DNA from: Methylobacterium sp. J-078
GTDB lineage: Bacteria > Pseudomonadota > Alphaproteobacteria > Rhizobiales > Beijerinckiaceae
Direction of reading: 5' to 3'
DNA length: 64,000 nt
NCBI RefSeq assembly: GCF_022829285.1
Contig: NZ_JAKSYI010000069.1
Location: forward strand, 1 to 64,000
Each line of letters opens with the position of its first letter. The stretch's first letter is position 1. Of this stretch, positions 28,391-37,154 are shown one piece after another. Made by a program: the position numbers and the translations under genes. The notes under the pieces were generated by a model. That model was not told the origin of the DNA and ran no database searches. It worked only from the letters and a program-made list of their open reading frames with translations.

Positions 28391-28416
28391 GGAACGGTTT
28401 CTCGAAGATCCTCGTT
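28391..28416 (+). promoter_or_regulatory. EcfG (general stress sigma factor) promoter
   Basis: GGAAC, a 17-base spacer, then CGTT: an exact match to the alphaproteobacterial EcfG consensus (GGAAC-N16-17-CGTT), on the strand of and about 55 bases upstream of the glycine-rich DUF1236-like gene. The motif is seen directly; control by the PhyR–NepR–EcfG system follows from the known consensus. In the other intergenic spacers I scanned for this motif by eye I found no equally good match. Confidence 0.7.
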
Positions 28417-28471
28417 GCGGGTGGCATCGGCGTCGAGCGGCGTCTGGCACAACGAGATTGGAATCGATCCC

Positions 28472-29326
28472 ATGAACAAGCTCTTGCGGAGCACGGTGAC
28501 GGCGGCGGCGCTGGTGATTGGTGCGGCGAGCGCGTTCGCGCAGGGTGGCCCCGGCGGTGCCGGTGGTGGCGCCGGAGGGGCTGCGGGCGGCGGCGCCGGG
28601 GGCGGTGCCGGCATGGGTGCGGGCGGCGGAGGCGGCGCGGGCGGAGGTGCCGGTGGTGGCGGAATGCGCGGCGGGGCCGGTGGTCCGGAGTCCGGGGCCG
28701 GTCCGGCTGGCGGCGCTCAGCGCGGCGGGGCCGAAGGACCCGGCGTCCGTGGCGCCGAGGGCGGAGCAGGCCGCCAGGACGGCCGTCCCGGTTCGGCCGC
28801 CGGGGAGCGCGGTGGCCGCGAGGATGGTGGCGCGGCGACGCGCGACGGCCGGGGCGACCGCGACGGCAAGGCGGATCGCGATGGCAAGGGGGATCGTGAC
28901 GGCAAGATGGATCGCGACGGCAAGGCTGATCGTGACGGCAAGATGGACCGTGACGGCAAGGCGGATCGCGGCGGCCGGATGGACCGGGACGAGCGCGGTG
29001 GCCGAGCCGACCGCGACGGTCGGGGCGGACGCGGCGATCGCGGCGATCGCGGTGCGGTCCGGGGTGCCTACGGGCGCCTCGGCGCGCCGCAGCGGACGGA
29101 GTTCCGCCAGAGCGTGTTCCGCCGCGGGATTCCGCGCCTCGCCGCCGGCGCCTTCGCGCTGACCGTCGGCACGGCCATCGCCCGCAGCTACACCCTCTAC
29201 GACCTGCCGCCGGACATCGTCCGGATCGCGCCGGAATACGAGGATTACCGCTACGTGCTCGTGGACGACGACATCGTCATCGTCGATCCCGACACCTACG
29301 AGATCGTGGACGTGATCCGCGGCTGA
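28472..29326 (+). CDS. Exported glycine-rich protein with Asp/Lys repeat and C-terminal DUF1236-like domain
   Basis: A 284-residue protein. The signal peptide ends ASAFA before QGGPGG. Residues 25 to about 120 are glycine/alanine-rich. Residues about 125 to 195 are a charged repeat of five-residue units of the type DRDGK, alternating acidic and basic residues. The last 75 residues are ordered and resemble DUF1236: LYDLPPDIVRIAPEYEDYRY followed by DDDIVIVDPDTYEIVDVI. Related small exported proteins are often stress-induced, and an exact EcfG promoter lies upstream. The function of the domain is unknown; the middle region is probably disordered. ATG 28472 (MNKLLRS) starts the signal peptide; a longer in-frame reading from 28310 crosses the promoter and is rejected. 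Confidence 0.8.
   Translation: MNKLLRSTVTAAALVIGAASAFAQGGPGGAGGGAGGAAGGGAGGGAGMGAGGGGGAGGGAGGGGMRGGAGGPESGAGPAGGAQRGGAEGPGVRGAEGGAGRQDGRPGSAAGERGGREDGGAATRDGRGDRDGKADRDGKGDRDGKMDRDGKADRDGKMDRDGKADRGGRMDRDERGGRADRDGRGGRGDRGDRGAVRGAYGRLGAPQRTEFRQSVFRRGIPRLAAGAFALTVGTAIARSYTLYDLPPDIVRIAPEYEDYRYVLVDDDIVIVDPDTYEIVDVIRG
28845..29045 (+). repeat. 15-base-period tandem coding repeat
   Basis: Inside the glycine-rich gene, units near GATCGYGACGGCAAG recur with a 15-base period and encode DRDGK. The best-preserved copies run from about 28857 to 28965; flanking copies have drifted (GGR, ERG). Near-identical adjacent units imply recent copy-number change by slippage. Confidence 0.75.
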
Positions 29327-29348
29327 TCCCGTCGATCAGGACGTTCAG

Positions 29349-29372
29349 GGGGCGGTGCTTCGGCTCCGCCCC
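29349..29372. terminator. Hairpin between converging genes (glycine-rich gene and hrcA)
   Basis: A 7-bp GC stem (GGGGCGG with CCGCCCC) with a 10-base loop lies in the 58-base gap between two stop codons. There is no clear T tract, so termination efficiency is uncertain. Confidence 0.45.
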
Positions 29373-29384
29373 TTCGCGTTCGTC

Positions 29385-30479
29385 TCAGCGTTTGCGGTCG
29401 AGGAGGCCTGAGACGACCCGGGCGGTGTAGTCGACCATCGGCACGATGCGGGCATAGTTCAGCCGCGTCGGGCCGATGACGCCGACGACACCCACGATCT
29501 TCTGGGACCCATCGCGAAAAGGGGCGGCGATCATCGACGAGCCCGACAGCGAGAACAGCTTGTTCTCCGAGCCGATGAAGATCCGCACGCCCTCGCCGCC
29601 CTCGGCCCGGGATAGAAGCTCGATCACGTCCTTCTGGGTCTCGAGGTCGTTGAACAGCAGGCGGATGCGGTCGAGGTCCTCGGCCGCGCGCAGGTCGTCG
29701 AGGAGATTGGCCTGGCCGCGCACGATGAGCTGGCGCGCGTCGGACGGGCCGACGCTGACCGCCAGCCCCGCATCGACGAGGCGCTCGGTGATGACGTCGA
29801 GCTCGCGCTTCATCGCTTGCCGACCGGATTCGATCTCGGCCCGCAGGGTGCCGAGAGTGCGGCCCTGGAGTCGGGCGTTGAGGTAGTTCGAGGCCTCCTG
29901 CAGGGCGCTCGCCGGCAGGCCCGGCGGCAGATCGAGGAGGCGGTTCTCCACTGACCCATCGTCGGAGACGAGGACGACCAGGGCCCGGGTCGGGTCGAGG
30001 CGCACGAACTCGATGTGCTTGAGATGGACGTTGGTCTTGGTGGTGAGCACCACGCCGGCGCCGCGCGAGATGCCCGACAGCAGCATCGATGCTTCGGCCA
30101 GGGCGGAATCGAAGGTGTGGCCCGAGGCGGCCGCCCGCATCTGCGCCTCGATCCGGTCCTGCTCCTCGCGGCCGACATCCCCGAGTTCCAGCATGGCATC
30201 GACGAAGAAGCGTAGGCCCTGCTCGGTGGGCAGCCGACCCGCGGAGGCGTGCGGCGCGAAGATGAGGCCGGAATGCTCCAGATCCGCCATCACGTTGCGG
30301 ATCGAGGCCGGCGACAGCGTCATCGGCAGGATGCGGGCAAGGTTGCGCGAGCCGACCGGCTCACCGGTCGAGAGATAGCTTTCGACGATCTGCCGGAAGA
30401 TCTCACGCGAGCGCTCGTTCAGCGCGCTGAGAACCTGCATCTGCTGCGATGACGAGAAGGGGCGGGCGGGCTCTGTCAC
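29385..30479 (-). CDS. hrcA: Heat-inducible transcription repressor HrcA
   Basis: HrcA represses chaperone operons (groESL and others) by binding CIRCE elements and is released when GroEL is occupied by unfolded protein. The 364 residues begin with a winged-helix domain ([40 protein letters not shown], then [10 protein letters not shown]). The central and C-terminal GAF-like and insertion domains contain [20 protein letters not shown] and the conserved end segment [23 protein letters not shown]. Start is GTG 30479, with AGGA seven bases upstream; a longer open frame to 30665 is not family-like. I see no CIRCE element nearby. The usual neighbour grpE is not present, but rph lies on the other side as in many relatives. 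Confidence 0.95.
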   Translation of the reverse strand: MTEPARPFSSSQQMQVLSALNERSREIFRQIVESYLSTGEPVGSRNLARILPMTLSPASIRNVMADLEHSGLIFAPHASAGRLPTEQGLRFFVDAMLELGDVGREEQDRIEAQMRAAASGHTFDSALAEASMLLSGISRGAGVVLTTKTNVHLKHIEFVRLDPTRALVVLVSDDGSVENRLLDLPPGLPASALQEASNYLNARLQGRTLGTLRAEIESGRQAMKRELDVITERLVDAGLAVSVGPSDARQLIVRGQANLLDDLRAAEDLDRIRLLFNDLETQKDVIELLSRAEGGEGVRIFIGSENKLFSLSGSSMIAAPFRDGSQKIVGVVGVIGPTRLNYARIVPMVDYTARVVSGLLDRKR

Positions 30480-30724
30480 GGTCCATTCCTGAAGCCTGAT
30501 TGTGACCGCCCGGCGTCGCGAACACAATGCCGCTGACGGTCGCTGCGCACCGACGAAGGCGGTAGCACGTCCACGGCCACCATCCTCATCCGGCCGCGCG
30601 TCCCGCGAAGAAATTGCGCCCCGGTGTGAGACCGTTTGGCGGTTGGGTTCGTTGGCCTTCCTCATCGTCCGGTCACGGGCGCTGACGACGATCGTCGAAA
30701 CGCGTCACCAGGAGTGGTTGCCCC

Positions 30725-31039
30725 ATGAGAAAATCAGCCCGATCCGGTCTGATCCGATCCCTCGCCGTCGCCCTCGCGCTCATTGGCGCGACCCTGTTCG
30801 GCGCTCCCCAGGGTGCGCAGGCCGCCCCGGCCATCGTGTCCGCCGAGGTCGCCGGGCCGGCTGCCGGCCTCACCGAGGTTCAGTACGGCCGCCACTGGCA
30901 CCACCGCGGGGGGCGCGGCTTCCGCCACCACCATCACCATCGCGGCCGGCACTTCGGCCATCATCACCGCCGTCATTTCGGGCATCATTTCGGTCACCGC
31001 CACGGCCACCATTTCGGCCATCGCCGCTACCGCTACTGA
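30725..31039 (+). CDS. Exported histidine-rich protein
   Basis: A 104-residue protein with a signal peptide (ends GAQAAPA), a short linker ([16 protein letters not shown]) and a 49-residue tail in which 20 residues are histidine, in motifs such as [15 protein letters not shown], plus many Arg and Gly. AGGAGTGG upstream of the ATG supports translation. A periplasmic metal (Ni, Zn, Cu) sink or buffer is plausible from composition, but no family assignment is possible. It sits between hrcA and rph, divergent from hrcA and codirectional with rph, and is followed by a stable hairpin. Confidence 0.7.
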   Translation: MRKSARSGLIRSLAVALALIGATLFGAPQGAQAAPAIVSAEVAGPAAGLTEVQYGRHWHHRGGRGFRHHHHHRGRHFGHHHRRHFGHHFGHRHGHHFGHRRYRY

Positions 31040-31049
31040 GCCCTTCGGA

Positions 31050-31079
31050 GGTCCGGGCCGCTCACGGGCGGCCCGGACC
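31050..31079 (+). terminator. Hairpin after the histidine-rich gene
   Basis: A perfect 11-bp stem (GGTCCGGGCCG with CGGCCCGGACC) with an 8-base loop begins 11 bases after the stop codon. No T tract follows, so read-through into rph remains possible. Confidence 0.5.
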
Positions 31080-31155
31080 ATCCGCAGCCTCGCTTGCCGC
31101 GCTGGGCTCAGGCCCGTAAAGCCCGCTCCCGACCATGATCGAGAAGGAGAGCGGC

Positions 31156-31872
31156 ATGCGGCCCTCGAAGCGCGGACCCGACGAGTTGCGCACCGTCACC
31201 CTGGAGCGCGCCGTCTCCCGCCACGCCGAGGGTTCCTGCCTCGTCAGCTTCGGCGACACCAAGGTTCTCTGCACGGCCTCCCTGGAGGAGCGCGGCCCCG
31301 GTTGGCTGCGGGGCTCCGGCAAGGGCTGGGTCACCGCCGAATATTCCATGTTGCCCCGCGCCACGCACGAGCGCACCCGCCGCGAGGTGACGTCCGGCAA
31401 GCCCTCCGGCCGGACCCAGGAGATCCAGCGCCTCATCGGCCGCTCGCTGCGTGCCGTCACCAACCTGCCGGCCATCGGCGAGCGTCAGATCACCGTCGAT
31501 TGCGACGTGATCCAGGCCGATGGCGGCACCCGCACCGCCGCGATCACCGGCGCCTGGGTCGCCCTGCACGACTGCTTCACCTGGATGCGCGGCCGCTCGA
31601 TCATCTCGGTCGATCCCCTGCGCGACCACGTGGCGGCGGTGTCCTGCGGCATCTACAAGGGCAAGCCCGTCCTCGACCTCGACTACGCCGAGGATTCCGG
31701 TGCCGAGACCGACGCCAATTTCGTCATCACCGGCTCCGGCGGTCTGGTCGAAGTTCAGGGCACCGCCGAGGGCAAGCCGTTCTCGGAGGACGAACTCCTC
31801 GAGTTGCTGCGTCTGGCCAAGGGCGGCATCCACGCCCTCGTCGCGCTTCAAAAGCAGGCCGTCGGCCAATGA
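31156..31872 (+). CDS. rph: Ribonuclease PH
   Basis: RNase PH is a phosphate-dependent 3'-5' exoribonuclease that trims tRNA 3' ends; it forms a hexamer in the cytoplasm. ATG 31156 ([12 protein letters not shown]) has AAGGAGAG upstream and gives 238 residues, exactly the usual length. Family motifs are [36 protein letters not shown] with [16 protein letters not shown], and [19 protein letters not shown] containing catalytic acidic residues. It overlaps rdgB by four bases (ATGA), a translationally coupled pair common in alphaproteobacteria. Confidence 0.97.
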   Translation: MRPSKRGPDELRTVTLERAVSRHAEGSCLVSFGDTKVLCTASLEERGPGWLRGSGKGWVTAEYSMLPRATHERTRREVTSGKPSGRTQEIQRLIGRSLRAVTNLPAIGERQITVDCDVIQADGGTRTAAITGAWVALHDCFTWMRGRSIISVDPLRDHVAAVSCGIYKGKPVLDLDYAEDSGAETDANFVITGSGGLVEVQGTAEGKPFSEDELLELLRLAKGGIHALVALQKQAVGQ

Positions 31873-32501
31873 GCGGACATCGCATCCTCAGCGGCCGCGT
31901 CGTCATCGCGACCCACAATGCCGGCAAGCTCGTGGAGATGCGCGAATTGCTGGCGCCCTTCGGCGTCGATGCCGTCTCGGCCGGTGAACTCGGGCTGGCC
32001 GAGCCCGACGAGACCGGAACGATGTTCGCCGAGAACGCCGCCATCAAGGCGCTCGCCGCCGCAGCGGCCTCGGGCCTGCCGGCCTTCGCCGACGATTCCG
32101 GGCTCTGCGTCAATGCGCTCGACGGGGCGCCGGGACTTTTCTCGGCGCGCTGGGCCGGTCCGTCCAAGGACTTTTCAGGCGCCATGGCGCGCATCGCCTC
32201 CGAACTCGACAAGCGCGGGGCCACCACCCGGCGGGCGCACTTCGTCTCCGCCCTGGTGATCGCCTGGCCGGACGGCCACACCGAGACCTTCGAGGGCCGG
32301 GTCTTCGGCGAGCTCGTGGAACCGCGCGGCGCGAGCGGGTTCGGCTACGACCCGATGTTCCTCCCCGACGGCTACGACCGCACCTTCGGCGAGATCTCCT
32401 CGGAGGAGAAGCACGGGGTCGACTGGCAGACCGGCGACGCGCTCTCGCACCGCGCCCGCGCCTTCGTGCTCCTGGCACAGACCTGCCTGCGGCGTCCGTG
32501 A
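31869..32501 (+). CDS. rdgB: XTP/dITP diphosphatase (RdgB/HAM1 family)
   Basis: RdgB hydrolyses non-canonical purine nucleoside triphosphates (XTP, dITP, ITP) to monophosphates, keeping deaminated purines out of nucleic acids. The 210-residue product shows the family's nucleotide-binding start [14 protein letters not shown], the central [20 protein letters not shown] and SARWAG, and the [10 protein letters not shown] and HRARAF motifs. The start overlaps the rph stop by four bases. hemW follows 63 bases later on the same strand. Confidence 0.97.
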   Translation: MSGHRILSGRVVIATHNAGKLVEMRELLAPFGVDAVSAGELGLAEPDETGTMFAENAAIKALAAAAASGLPAFADDSGLCVNALDGAPGLFSARWAGPSKDFSGAMARIASELDKRGATTRRAHFVSALVIAWPDGHTETFEGRVFGELVEPRGASGFGYDPMFLPDGYDRTFGEISSEEKHGVDWQTGDALSHRARAFVLLAQTCLRRP

Positions 32502-32564
32502 GACGGGCGCCGGGGTTGCCAAGCGCCCCCCCGGCGCGCACATCCGCCCCATGACGTGCGCCCC

Positions 32565-33743
32565 ATGACCGAACCGACAGGCCCGGACCACCCGACCCGC
32601 GACGCGGGCTTCGGGGTCTATGTCCACTGGCCCTTCTGCGCCTCGAAGTGCCCGTATTGCGACTTCAACAGCCACGTGCGCCACGCGCCCGTGGACGAGG
32701 TTCGTTTCCTGAAGGCGTTCCGGACCGAGATCGCCCACGTGGCCGCACGCACGCCGGGCCGCACCGTGTCGAGCATCTTCCTCGGCGGCGGCACGCCCTC
32801 CCTAATGCAGCCCGCCACGGTGGCAGGACTTCTCGACGCCATCGGGCAAGGCTGGAGCGTGGCGCCCGGCGTCGAGGTCACCCTGGAGGCGAACCCGACC
32901 AGCGTCGAGGCGACGCGCTTCCGCGGCTACCGCTCCGCTGGGGTCAATCGCGTCTCCCTCGGCGTCCAGGCCATGGACGACGCCTCCCTGAGGCAGCTCG
33001 GGCGCCTCCACAGCGCGGCCGAGGCGATGGCGGCCGTGGCGGTCGCGGCGGCGCATTTCGAGCGCTACTCCTTCGACCTCATCTACGCGCGCCCGGACCA
33101 GAGCCCGGCCGCATGGCGGGCCGAACTCGAGGGCGCCATCGCCCGCGCCGCCGAGCACCTGTCGCTCTACCAGCTCACCATCGAGCCCGGCACGCCGTTC
33201 TACGGCCTCGCCGCCGCCGGCAAGCTGGTACCGCCCGACGACGATTCCGCGCGCGCGCTCTACGACCTGACGCAGGAGATTTGCGACCGGGCCGGCCTCC
33301 GGGCCTACGAGATCTCGAACCACGCCCGGGCCGGCGCGGAATCGCGGCATAACCTCCTGTATTGGCGGTATGGCGAGTATGCGGGCATCGGCCCCGGCGC
33401 GCACGGTCGCCTCGTGACCGGAGACGGTCGTCTGGGTACGGTCACCGAGCGGGCGCCGGAAGCTTGGCTCGCCCGCGTCGAGCGGGACGGCCACGGCATC
33501 GTCGAGACCGAGACGCTGGCGCCATCCGACCAGGGCGACGAGTTCCTCATGATGGGCTTGCGCCTGCGCGAGGGCATCGACCCTGACCGCTACGCGGCCC
33601 TGAAGGGCCGTGCCCTCGATCCTGCGCGCATCGCCGACCTCGTCGGCGACGGCCTGATCGCCGCCAGCCCCGAGGGCCGCATCGCCGCGACGCCCGCCGG
33701 GGCGCCGGTGCTCAACGCCGTGGTGGCGGCTCTTGCCGCCTGA
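32565..33743 (+). CDS. hemW: Radical SAM family heme chaperone HemW
   Basis: A 392-residue radical SAM protein related to coproporphyrinogen III dehydrogenase HemN. The cluster motif is C25-A-S-K-C29-P-Y-C32 followed by DF, the HemW form; HemN has a fourth cysteine shortly after. Other landmarks are SIFLGGGTPSLM, SLGVQAMDD with LRQLGRLHSA, and YEISNHARAG. HemW binds heme and delivers it to respiratory enzymes; annotation as hemN would be misleading. ATG 32565 (MTEPTGPD) is chosen over GTG 32556. Downstream, the gene converges with the LppC-like lipoprotein gene with a gap of only 13 bases. Confidence 0.93.
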   Translation: MTEPTGPDHPTRDAGFGVYVHWPFCASKCPYCDFNSHVRHAPVDEVRFLKAFRTEIAHVAARTPGRTVSSIFLGGGTPSLMQPATVAGLLDAIGQGWSVAPGVEVTLEANPTSVEATRFRGYRSAGVNRVSLGVQAMDDASLRQLGRLHSAAEAMAAVAVAAAHFERYSFDLIYARPDQSPAAWRAELEGAIARAAEHLSLYQLTIEPGTPFYGLAAAGKLVPPDDDSARALYDLTQEICDRAGLRAYEISNHARAGAESRHNLLYWRYGEYAGIGPGAHGRLVTGDGRLGTVTERAPEAWLARVERDGHGIVETETLAPSDQGDEFLMMGLRLREGIDPDRYAALKGRALDPARIADLVGDGLIAASPEGRIAATPAGAPVLNAVVAALAA

Positions 33744-33756
33744 TCTCGCCGCCTGA

Positions 33757-35001
33757 TCAGGTGCCCGAAGGGCCGAGGGTACGCGGCGCCGGACTGACAA
33801 CGGCGGGAGCGCCGCTGCGGATCTCGTAGATCGCGAGCGCGCGGTCGCTCGGGCCGTCCGGCCGGAACCGGAAGGTGCCGTCGATGCCCGAGAAGCCGGA
33901 CGGGTTGGTGAGGGTGGTGTCGGCGAAGCGCTGCGAGCCGTATTGCCGTGACAGGGCCGACATGAGCGAGACGGCGTCGTAGGCAAGCGTCGCCACGCGG
34001 GGCGGTGCGCTGCCGAAGCGGGCCTGGTAGCGCTGCGCGAAACCGTTGAAGCCCGCGGCATCGGGTGCGGCGTACCATCCGCCCTGGAGGGCCGGCAGGG
34101 CGTAGACCCGCGGATCGCTCCACACCGCCGTCCCGATCGGCCGGACGCGCGATGGCGAGAAGCCCGCTTTGGCCAGCGCTGCCGCTGCCGCGCCGAGGCC
34201 ATCCGGGGTATCGGGCAGGAACAGGGCATCGGCCTGGGCGCCGGGCCCGGTGATCAGGCTGGCGAGCCGCGCGACGGCCGCTCCGGGATTGCCGGCCGGG
34301 TAGCGCTCGATGGCCACGAGGCGGGCGCCCTTGCGCGCCACCGCTTCGCGGAACTGCGCCTCCACGGCGTTGCCGTAGGCGGTCTCGGGGATCATCGCCG
34401 CGAAGGACTTGCGGCCGGATGCAACGGACTCGTCCACGATCCGGTCGACCTCCGCCTGCGGCAGGAAGCTGAGCAGATAGGTCCCGCGCGCGGCGACCCC
34501 CGCGTCGGTGGAGAAGGCGATGAGCGGCTTGCCGGCGGACCGGATCACGGTCGCGGCCGCCTGAACGTTGGTGGCGAAGAGCGGCCCGAGCACGAGTTCG
34601 ACCCCGTCCGCGACGGCAGACTGCGCCGCTTCGCGGGCGCCCTCCGGCGACCCGCGATCGTCCTTCACCAGGATCTGCAGGTCGGGCTTTTGAAAATCCT
34701 CGATCGCGAGTTCGGCGGCGTTGCGCATCGCCGTGCCCACGGCCGAGCCTGGCCCCGAGAGCGGCACGATGAGCGCGACCTTGACCGACCCGGTCCCGAT
34801 CCGGCTCCCCGCCACGACGGCCGGTGCGTCCGGGGAGGGCGTGTCCGCGGGCGCGGTGGCCGGAACCGGCTCGCGCGCGACCCGGGTTCCGCCATCCGGA
34901 CCACCGACGCAGGCGGCCAGCGCGACGGCCAGGAACGCGCCTGCAGCGGCCGGCGCGACCCGTCGCGCGGCCCCGGATCGCAGCCTCTTCGTGCACGCCA
35001 T
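33757..35001 (-). CDS. Penicillin-binding protein activator, LppC/LpoA-like lipoprotein
   Basis: A 414-residue lipoprotein: a signal sequence ends in the lipobox ALAAC, then a Pro/Ala/Thr-rich linker, then a periplasmic-binding-protein type I fold (about residues 70 to 400; KVALIVPLSGPGSAVG at the start, GVELVLGPLFATNVQAAA, and the C-terminal DGTFRFRPDG). This is the LppC family; E. coli LpoA stimulates penicillin-binding protein PBP1A. The gene is divergent from rsmI, as it is in many proteobacteria, which supports this over an amino-acid ABC binding protein. ATG 35001 has AGGGG eight bases upstream. Confidence 0.88.
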   Translation of the reverse strand: MACTKRLRSGAARRVAPAAAGAFLAVALAACVGGPDGGTRVAREPVPATAPADTPSPDAPAVVAGSRIGTGSVKVALIVPLSGPGSAVGTAMRNAAELAIEDFQKPDLQILVKDDRGSPEGAREAAQSAVADGVELVLGPLFATNVQAAATVIRSAGKPLIAFSTDAGVAARGTYLLSFLPQAEVDRIVDESVASGRKSFAAMIPETAYGNAVEAQFREAVARKGARLVAIERYPAGNPGAAVARLASLITGPGAQADALFLPDTPDGLGAAAAALAKAGFSPSRVRPIGTAVWSDPRVYALPALQGGWYAAPDAAGFNGFAQRYQARFGSAPPRVATLAYDAVSLMSALSRQYGSQRFADTTLTNPSGFSGIDGTFRFRPDGPSDRALAIYEIRSGAPAVVSPAPRTLGPSGT

Positions 35002-35121
35002 CGAAGGCCCCTCTGTCGCCGGCAGACGACCCACGCATAAAGTTTAGAGCCCAAAAGTAAATGTGAGCACACCCCGTCCGGTGCATTCCGCCGGAGGGGT
35101 GGAACGTGGCAAGGTCCCGCC

Positions 35122-36081
35122 ATGACGCAGAAGACCGACACTCGGCCCCGGCGCCGCCGCGACCCGGCGGATGCGGGCACGAAGCCGCCCGCGACCTTCA
35201 CCGCCTTCGGGCTTGCGGCCGAGGCGGAGGCCATCGAACCCGGGCTGCACGTGGTGGCGACCCCGATCGGCAACCTCAAGGACGTTTCGTTCCGCGCGCT
35301 CGCCACCCTCGCCGCCGCCGACGCCGTCCTGGCCGAGGACACCCGCGTCACCCGCACGCTGCTGATGCATTACGGGATCACGACGCCGCTGGTGGCCTAC
35401 CACGAGCATTCGAACGCGGCGGTACGCGAACGGATGGTCGCCCGCATGCTGGCCGGGGAGGCCCTGGCGCTGGTCTCGGACGCCGGCACGCCGCTGGTCT
35501 CGGATCCAGGCTTCAAGCTGGTTCAGGCCGCTATCGAGGCCGGGGTGCTGATCACCCCGATTCCCGGACCCTCGGCGGTGATGACCGCCATCGTGGCGGC
35601 TGGCCTGCCGACGGACCGCTTCTTCTTCGAGGGCTTCCTACCGGCGAAATCCGGTGCGCGCCGCAACCGGCTGGAGACCCTCGGCCAGATCCCCTGCACG
35701 CTGGTGCTGTTCGAATCCCCCCATCGCCTCCCCGAGATGCTGGTCGACGCCGCGGAAACCCTCGGGGGCGCCCGGCCGGCCGCCGTGGCCCGGGAACTGA
35801 CCAAGCTCTACGAAACGATCCGGCGCGGCAGCTTGGCGGAGCTTGCCGCGACCTTTGCCGAAGAAGGCCCGCCGAAGGGCGAAGTCGTCGTGATCATCGG
35901 CACCCATGACGTGGCCCCCGACGCGGCCGCGACCGATGCGGGGATCGACGCGGCCCTCGCGGCGGCCCTCGCCCGGCACTCGATCAAGGATGCGGCGACC
36001 CTGGTGGCGGAGGAGACCGGCCAGCCTCGCCGCGCCGTCTATGCGCGCGCCCTCGCCCTGGCGCGCCGCGACGATGCGTGA
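35122..36081 (+). CDS. rsmI: 16S rRNA (cytidine1402-2'-O)-methyltransferase RsmI
   Basis: RsmI methylates the 2'-O of C1402 in 16S rRNA near the P site. The 319 residues begin with a basic extension (about 35 residues), then the tetrapyrrole-methylase fold: [53 protein letters not shown] (SAM binding), [18 protein letters not shown] with FFFEGFLP, then [14 protein letters not shown] and REMTK-like ARELTKLYE. It is divergent from the LppC-like gene and overlaps yraN by eight bases, forming the widespread rsmI–yraN pair. Confidence 0.96.
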   Translation: MTQKTDTRPRRRRDPADAGTKPPATFTAFGLAAEAEAIEPGLHVVATPIGNLKDVSFRALATLAAADAVLAEDTRVTRTLLMHYGITTPLVAYHEHSNAAVRERMVARMLAGEALALVSDAGTPLVSDPGFKLVQAAIEAGVLITPIPGPSAVMTAIVAAGLPTDRFFFEGFLPAKSGARRNRLETLGQIPCTLVLFESPHRLPEMLVDAAETLGGARPAAVARELTKLYETIRRGSLAELAATFAEEGPPKGEVVVIIGTHDVAPDAAATDAGIDAALAAALARHSIKDAATLVAEETGQPRRAVYARALALARRDDA

Positions 36082-36445
36082 GGCGAGCGAGCACCGGCGC
36101 GTCACGGACCGACGCGGGCGTTCGGCCGAGACGCTCGCCCTGGTGGCCCTGATGCTGAAGGGGTACCGCCCCCTCGGCACGCGCTTCCGCGCGGCGGGCG
36201 GGGAGATCGACCTCATCGTCCGGCGGGGCGACACGGTCGCCTTCGTGGAGGTCAAGGCGCGCGACACCCTGCTGGCGGCCCAGGGTGCCATCGATGCGCA
36301 CAAGGTGGCGCGGTTCTCGCGGGCGGCGCGGGCCTGGATCGGCCGCCACGCGGCCTGCGATGCCACGACGTTCCGGGCCGATGCGGTGTTCGTCTCACCC
36401 CGCGCCTGGCCCAGGCACGTGGTCGACGCCTTTCCGATCGGGTGA
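36074..36445 (+). CDS. yraN: YraN family (UPF0102) endonuclease-like protein
   Basis: A 123-residue protein of the YraN/UPF0102 family, which has a Holliday-junction-resolvase/restriction-endonuclease-like fold. The core motif is present: [20 protein letters not shown], with the acidic residues and lysine of the PD-(D/E)xK type active site. Preceding segments ([20 protein letters not shown]) are also typical. The function is not settled; roles in DNA processing have been proposed. ATG 36074 overlaps the end of rsmI by eight bases. Confidence 0.92.
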   Translation: MREASEHRRVTDRRGRSAETLALVALMLKGYRPLGTRFRAAGGEIDLIVRRGDTVAFVEVKARDTLLAAQGAIDAHKVARFSRAARAWIGRHAACDATTFRADAVFVSPRAWPRHVVDAFPIG

Positions 36446-36461
36446 GGTCAGGCCGGTGGTC

Positions 36462-36851
36462 TCAGGCCTTCGCGGCTGCGACGGCGGCGATGAGCGTGCG
36501 CTTCAGATCGGCCTGGCTGAACGGCTTCTGCACCACCGGACGGTCACGGAAGGGTTCACGGATGCCGGCACCGCCATAGCCCGTCGAGAACACGATGGGG
36601 AGGTTGCGCTTCACGATCGCCTCGGCCACCGGGTAGATCGGCTCGCCCGCGACGTTGACGTCGAGGATGGCCACCTCGAAACTCTCGGCCTCGGCCATTT
36701 CCAGGGCCGTCGACAGGCGCGCGGCTGGGCCCACAACGGTGCAGCCGAAATCGAGCAGCATGTCTTCGAGCAGCATCGAGATTGCGGCTTCGTCCTCGAC
36801 GACAAGCACGCGAGCCCCATTGAGAAGGTCGTCGTCCACTTGAGCACTCAC
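36462..36851 (-). CDS. Single-domain response regulator
   Basis: A 129-residue protein consisting essentially of one receiver domain: VLVVEDEAAISMLLEDMLLD with the acidic pocket, phospho-accepting Asp in VAILDVNVAG, the STG segment (IVFSTGYGG) and the lysine in VVQKPFSQADL. There is no output domain, so it would act by protein contact or phosphotransfer. The likely start is GTG 36851; the frame stays open to 37151 but that extension has no domain character. It converges with yraN (16-base gap). No kinase gene is adjacent. Confidence 0.85.
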   Translation of the reverse strand: MSAQVDDDLLNGARVLVVEDEAAISMLLEDMLLDFGCTVVGPAARLSTALEMAEAESFEVAILDVNVAGEPIYPVAEAIVKRNLPIVFSTGYGGAGIREPFRDRPVVQKPFSQADLKRTLIAAVAAAKA

Positions 36852-37154
36852 GCCGGGGCTTCTTCCCTTCGATTCGTTCGGAATTCCGGAAGACCTTGCA
36901 GGAAGGCCATTCGCGGGTTCGCTCCCACCGTGTCCGATCAGCGCCGCGCGTCGCGGACGATACGGTCTTCGCGCGGCACCGGACGGCGGATCAACCACCT
37001 CGGCACAGAGCGAGCCGTCGCCCGTTCCGGCAGGCGTGTCAAGCACCGGGACCCTGGCAAACACTGTCTCGGAGGCCGCAATGTTACGCGCTGATACATT
37101 TCTCGCGGATCCGGGCTTCCGGGTAGGGTGCGGGCAGCAAGGCGCCAACAACCT
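36852..37154. other. Divergent spacer between the response regulator and the ABC operon
   Basis: About 300 bases that must hold both divergent promoters. Codon-like composition continues into it on the minus strand, so the response regulator could begin further upstream, but no recognisable protein segment is encoded. I found no EcfG-type promoter or other recognisable operator. Confidence 0.4.

Noticed and set aside
28717..28959. A minus-strand frame of Pro/Ser/Arg repeats opposite the glycine-rich gene
   Set aside because: It is the mirror of the 15-base repeat; the plus-strand frame has a signal peptide, a conserved C-terminal domain and a promoter.
28845..29045. CRISPR-like array
   Set aside because: The repeats are contiguous 15-mers inside a coding frame with no spacers and no cas genes.
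32565..33743. Coproporphyrinogen III dehydrogenase HemN
   Set aside because: The cysteine motif lacks the fourth cysteine of HemN and matches the HemW form; the position after rdgB also fits hemW.
33757..35001. Branched-chain amino-acid ABC binding protein
   Set aside because: The fold is shared, but a lipobox, Pro-rich linker and the divergent rsmI neighbour point to the LppC family, and no ABC permease genes are adjacent.
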